Of a stretch of DNA of 64,000 nucleotides, positions 60,868 to 64,000 are shown piece after piece. The stretch covers positions 310,001 to 374,000 of the forward strand of contig CAJJDO010000090.1 in assembly GCA_905183005.1 (NCBI GenBank). The letters run 5' to 3'. The notes below the pieces were generated by a model. That model did not search any database, was not told the DNA's origin, and saw only the letters and a list, made by a program, of their open reading frames with translations. Numbering within the stretch: position 1 is the stretch's first letter; every line of letters begins with the position of its first letter. The translations under genes were made by a program, and so were the position numbers. The DNA comes from Paramecium pentaurelia (Eukaryota > Ciliophora > Oligohymenophorea > Peniculida > Parameciidae).

Positions 60868-63800
60868 TCAATTAACTAAAATGCCTGGTTTAATGAATAA
60901 AATCATAACAACCACAACAGTGATAAAAACTCCAGCAAATATTTTGACATACAGCATAAAATTGCCCATTCCAAAACCTGCTCCTTTGAAAAAATCTGCT
61001 AATCCTCTTCCTTCAGTTGGTTTGACTAAATAGGGATCTTCATTTGGTTCATCTTACCCATCTCCAACCGGTTAACCATCTGCTTATTGTTTTGTTAGTA
61101 TCTTCATTTGAATAAGTACTTAACCTCTATTTTAACCTGGATAATTAGGATGAGATAGTTTGATTTTAGTAGGAGGCATCTCATATTTACCATCCCTGGA
61201 AAGTCTTTTAATAATTCTAAAGTTTAAATATAGTTGATTACGGTTTTAATGACATTGTTGCTTCTCCAAGGGATTCATTTGAACCAAAAGGTGAAAAATT
61301 ATAAACGGTCATCTTTAATCTTGGAAATGGACATGGAATAACAAGAGGAAATCTCATACGAAAAGAGAAAGATCCATCACCATTTTCACTACCATTATGT
61401 ACATCAGTTTCTTTGGTTACTTCAGCATCTTTTCCTGTAGCTGAAGCATCCATAGCTACAGTTACCATTATATCAACAACTTTTTTAGTAGCTACCTTTG
61501 GAATTTCAAAAGTTTCCCAAATGATTAATCTTACCTCATATTCTTATGGTAATGGAGCCTACAATGGAGCAGGTTCAATTTCTCTTGCAATATCTATAGG
61601 CAAGACTTCTAGAAACATTTCAACAGTTCCTTAAGATGCTTGTTGTCTTCCATCTATTTTTAAATCCTTATATTCAACAGGAACCTTAAACTTCTTATCA
61701 AAGTTTTCAATTCTTTATTACAAATCTGTAATTTATCCTGAAAGATAACCTTTACGTCTTTCAGCATTTTGACTATCATCATATTTTAAAGCTTCTTTTT
61801 CAGTTTCAAACCTTTCTTTAAAGACAGTATAAGCTATTCTTTATTTTAATTTTTCTTCACCAACTACTCTATCTTCTATATCAATTTGGATACTACCAAT
61901 AACAGAATCAAACATTCCTTTACTTTTAATATGTAATTTCATTTTCCAATCAGTAGGTAATTCTGCATCTAATTCATACATTCTAAAAAAATTAGGACTT
62001 AATGTATTTTCAATTGGTCTATCCTAATCAGTGATGTGTTTAATTAAATCTTGATTATCATGTCCACTTTCTCCAATAAATATTTCTGGATAAGAATCTG
62101 CTGAACAAACAGCTGAAAGTCCAGCCATTTTATGATAAGCATCTATATCTTATTTTTATGCTGCTAAATTAAGACATCTTAATATATATAATCTAACTTT
62201 TAATCTATAAGGTTAATTGAAAAATTAAAGAAAACCCTCATCAAATAGATTAAATGAATAATCATCTGGTTTTTCTGGTACATCTTTTACAGAAGATTTT
62301 TTTTTTGAAGTCTTAGACATTTTAGATTTTTTGGATAATTTTTAATTATCAATTATAGTTCCACAATGATCAGAAATTCTAATATCCCCTTTAATAATAG
62401 CATCAGTTGGATTACCAATTAAACCATATTTAGTTGTAGATAATCGATACAATGCAAATCTTCTAAAAGGAATCTTTGGTGCTAATTTTTCTTCATATGG
62501 ACCTTTTAAAACCTCTCTACCATAATCATAACCTTCATCTTCATCTACTTCATTAGTTCCTTTAAAATAATTGGTTTCTTTTATTTCAACTCCTTTTAGT
62601 TTTTCAACTTCTCTTTTAATAAGTAATTTTAATTAATCAAACTTCTTATATTTTGTCTTATATGTCTTAATCATTCCTAATAATTTCTTTTCTTTTTCTC
62701 TATTTTCTTTCTTCTTCTCTATAATATCCTCTAATTCCAATGTAAGATGAGTCATCTCAGTAACTTCAACATTCTAAATACCTTTATTTTTTAGATTAGA
62801 TTTTATTTTTAAATCTGGTCTATCTGACATAACATTTAATTTTGACATTGTTGAATATTTTTGAGATTTACCTGATTAATTACTCTATTTTTATTAACTC
62901 ATCTTTTCAGGTGCAATACTTTATTTGATAGTTTCTTTAGGTTGAGTTTCTTTTGGCATAATAGTGTCTTTTTAATCTAATTATTTTTATGATGCTACAT
63001 CATTATTTACAACAACATTCTCATTATCTTCTTACAAATCCTCATTCTTACCAGCATTTAACTATATATCATCAAAATTTCTTCCTTATTCAAAAAAATT
63101 CCTTGCTTCATCAATTAAAATTTAATCCTTTGTCTAAGCAACATCAATTAAAGGAATTGAACATATATATCTTTCATTTTTATTAAATGAATCAGATAAT
63201 TAAATTTCTAATTGTGGATAGAATTTAATATCTTCTGGTAAATAAACTTTTAAATTTACTAATTTTAAAAAGACAGGATCTTATATACCTCCTCCAAACC
63301 AACTTTTATCATTTTCTAATAAATCTTTTTAAGCCTATATAATATCACAAGGCTCACTATTATAATAACTTGCATTCTCAATAGTTGGATCAACCATATT
63401 AAATGGAATTGGTACTTACACTATTAATTTTGGATCTTTCATTTTCTATTTTAAATTCCTCACTCCAAATACTGGAAATTATGCCCATTTTTAAGTAAAA
63501 CCTTCTTAAGGTATTATAGGAGTTGGTTATTCTGAATAGGCTTCTTTATTCTTGCCTAATTCTTTTAATTTAAATGCTGCTAAAATTCTTCCAGCAGATT
63601 AACCTTAATTGACTATGTGATGAAATGCAAAGATAGGATCACCTTCATATTTACAAACAAGAGCAGGAATACAAATATCTCCAATATGATTATTACTAAA
63701 CCATGAACCAGTTTTCTTTTAATTTGTAAATGTTATTATTATGTTACTTGCAAACTCAAGATTTTAATCAATTTTCACAATTTTTTCAAATGCCTTGTTC

Positions 63801-64000
63801 CATATTGGATTCTTTCCTTATTATAATTTATCTAATTCTAAATATTGACCACCTATTTTCATTACAAAATGTCCCTAAACTTCTTCTGAATACAGATCTG
63901 GACATAAATCATAGCCTGCATAAAAATATGCATACAAATGATAATATACTTATTAATCTCTCTTGACTATAATTTTAGGAATCTTAAACACAGTACTTTC
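60868..64000 (-). CDS. Ferlin (multi-C2 membrane protein), 3' part
   Basis: C-terminal 1,000 or so residues of a ferlin; the 5' part lies beyond the window. Tail-anchor helix near the C-terminus: KIFAGVFITVVVVMILFIKP. C2-domain features include RMRFPLVIPCPFPRLKMTVY followed by GSNESLGEATMSL, and LKVRLYILRCLNLAAQ after LFDEGFLQFFNQPY. Further up are DDSQNAERRKGYLSG and FGVRNLKQ-type strands. Ferlins are calcium-responsive C2 proteins that drive vesicle-plasma membrane fusion and repair. One sure intron is 61217-61241; others upstream were not all resolved. The gene ends at TGA 60868-60870, seven residues after the membrane helix. In Paramecium a role in trichocyst or vesicle exocytosis is plausible. 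Confidence 0.85.

Overview
The window is macronuclear-type ciliate DNA, most likely Paramecium (a member of the P. aurelia group is the best guess). The sequence itself shows this. It is very AT-rich. Long conserved proteins can only be read if TAA and TAG are glutamine and TGA is the only stop. The genes are cut by about 90 tiny introns of 20-32 nt that start with GTA (rarely GTT, GTG or GTC) and end with AG. Genes are packed on both strands with gaps that are often only 10-150 bp. For nearly every model below, total length minus introns is an exact multiple of three, which is an internal check on the intron calls. No rRNA, tRNA, CRISPR array or transposon was recognised.

Layout. 1-6.7 kb: transketolase, an MKP-like rhodanese/dual-specificity phosphatase, a PH-type protein kinase and a type I membrane protein. 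6.9-15.1 kb: Rab geranylgeranyltransferase beta subunit, a coiled-coil RING protein, a divergent Rab-like GTPase head-to-head with a Sec14-like protein, and a decayed DnaJ gene. 15.1-26 kb: a secreted acidic coiled-coil protein, a SHIPPO-repeat protein, a GRXCR-like glutaredoxin-fold protein, a coiled-coil protein, a small membrane protein, cysteinyl-tRNA synthetase, a membrane RING protein and a pseudokinase. 26.4-33.6 kb: a 3.4-kb tandem duplication carrying two 643-residue secreted proteins with three lectin-like repeats and a beta/gamma-crystallin-like tail, plus one broken and one intact copy of a small coiled-coil gene. 33.6-38 kb: two dienelactone-hydrolase paralogues and a protein that appears to contain four tandem truncated-globin domains.

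38.7-49.5 kb: a Q-rich protein, a pseudokinase-MORN fusion, small divergent genes, a HEAT-repeat phosphatase scaffold, another pseudokinase, a membrane RING-H2 ligase and a small basic protein. 49.6-60.2 kb: a cyclic-nucleotide-gated-type K+ channel with a CCHC zinc knuckle, head-to-head with a poly-Q coiled-coil protein, then a further pseudokinase, a second SHIPPO protein and another secreted crystallin-type protein. 60.9-64 kb: the 3' part of a ferlin that runs off the window.

Themes. Several products belong to membrane traffic and regulated secretion (Rab prenylation, Sec14, ferlin, secreted matrix-like proteins). Others belong to cilia (two SHIPPO proteins, the GRXCR-like protein, the MORN protein, the channel). 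Four of the five kinase-fold genes lack catalytic residues. The most novel item is the four-globin protein, in which the four candidate proximal histidines are exactly 119 residues apart.
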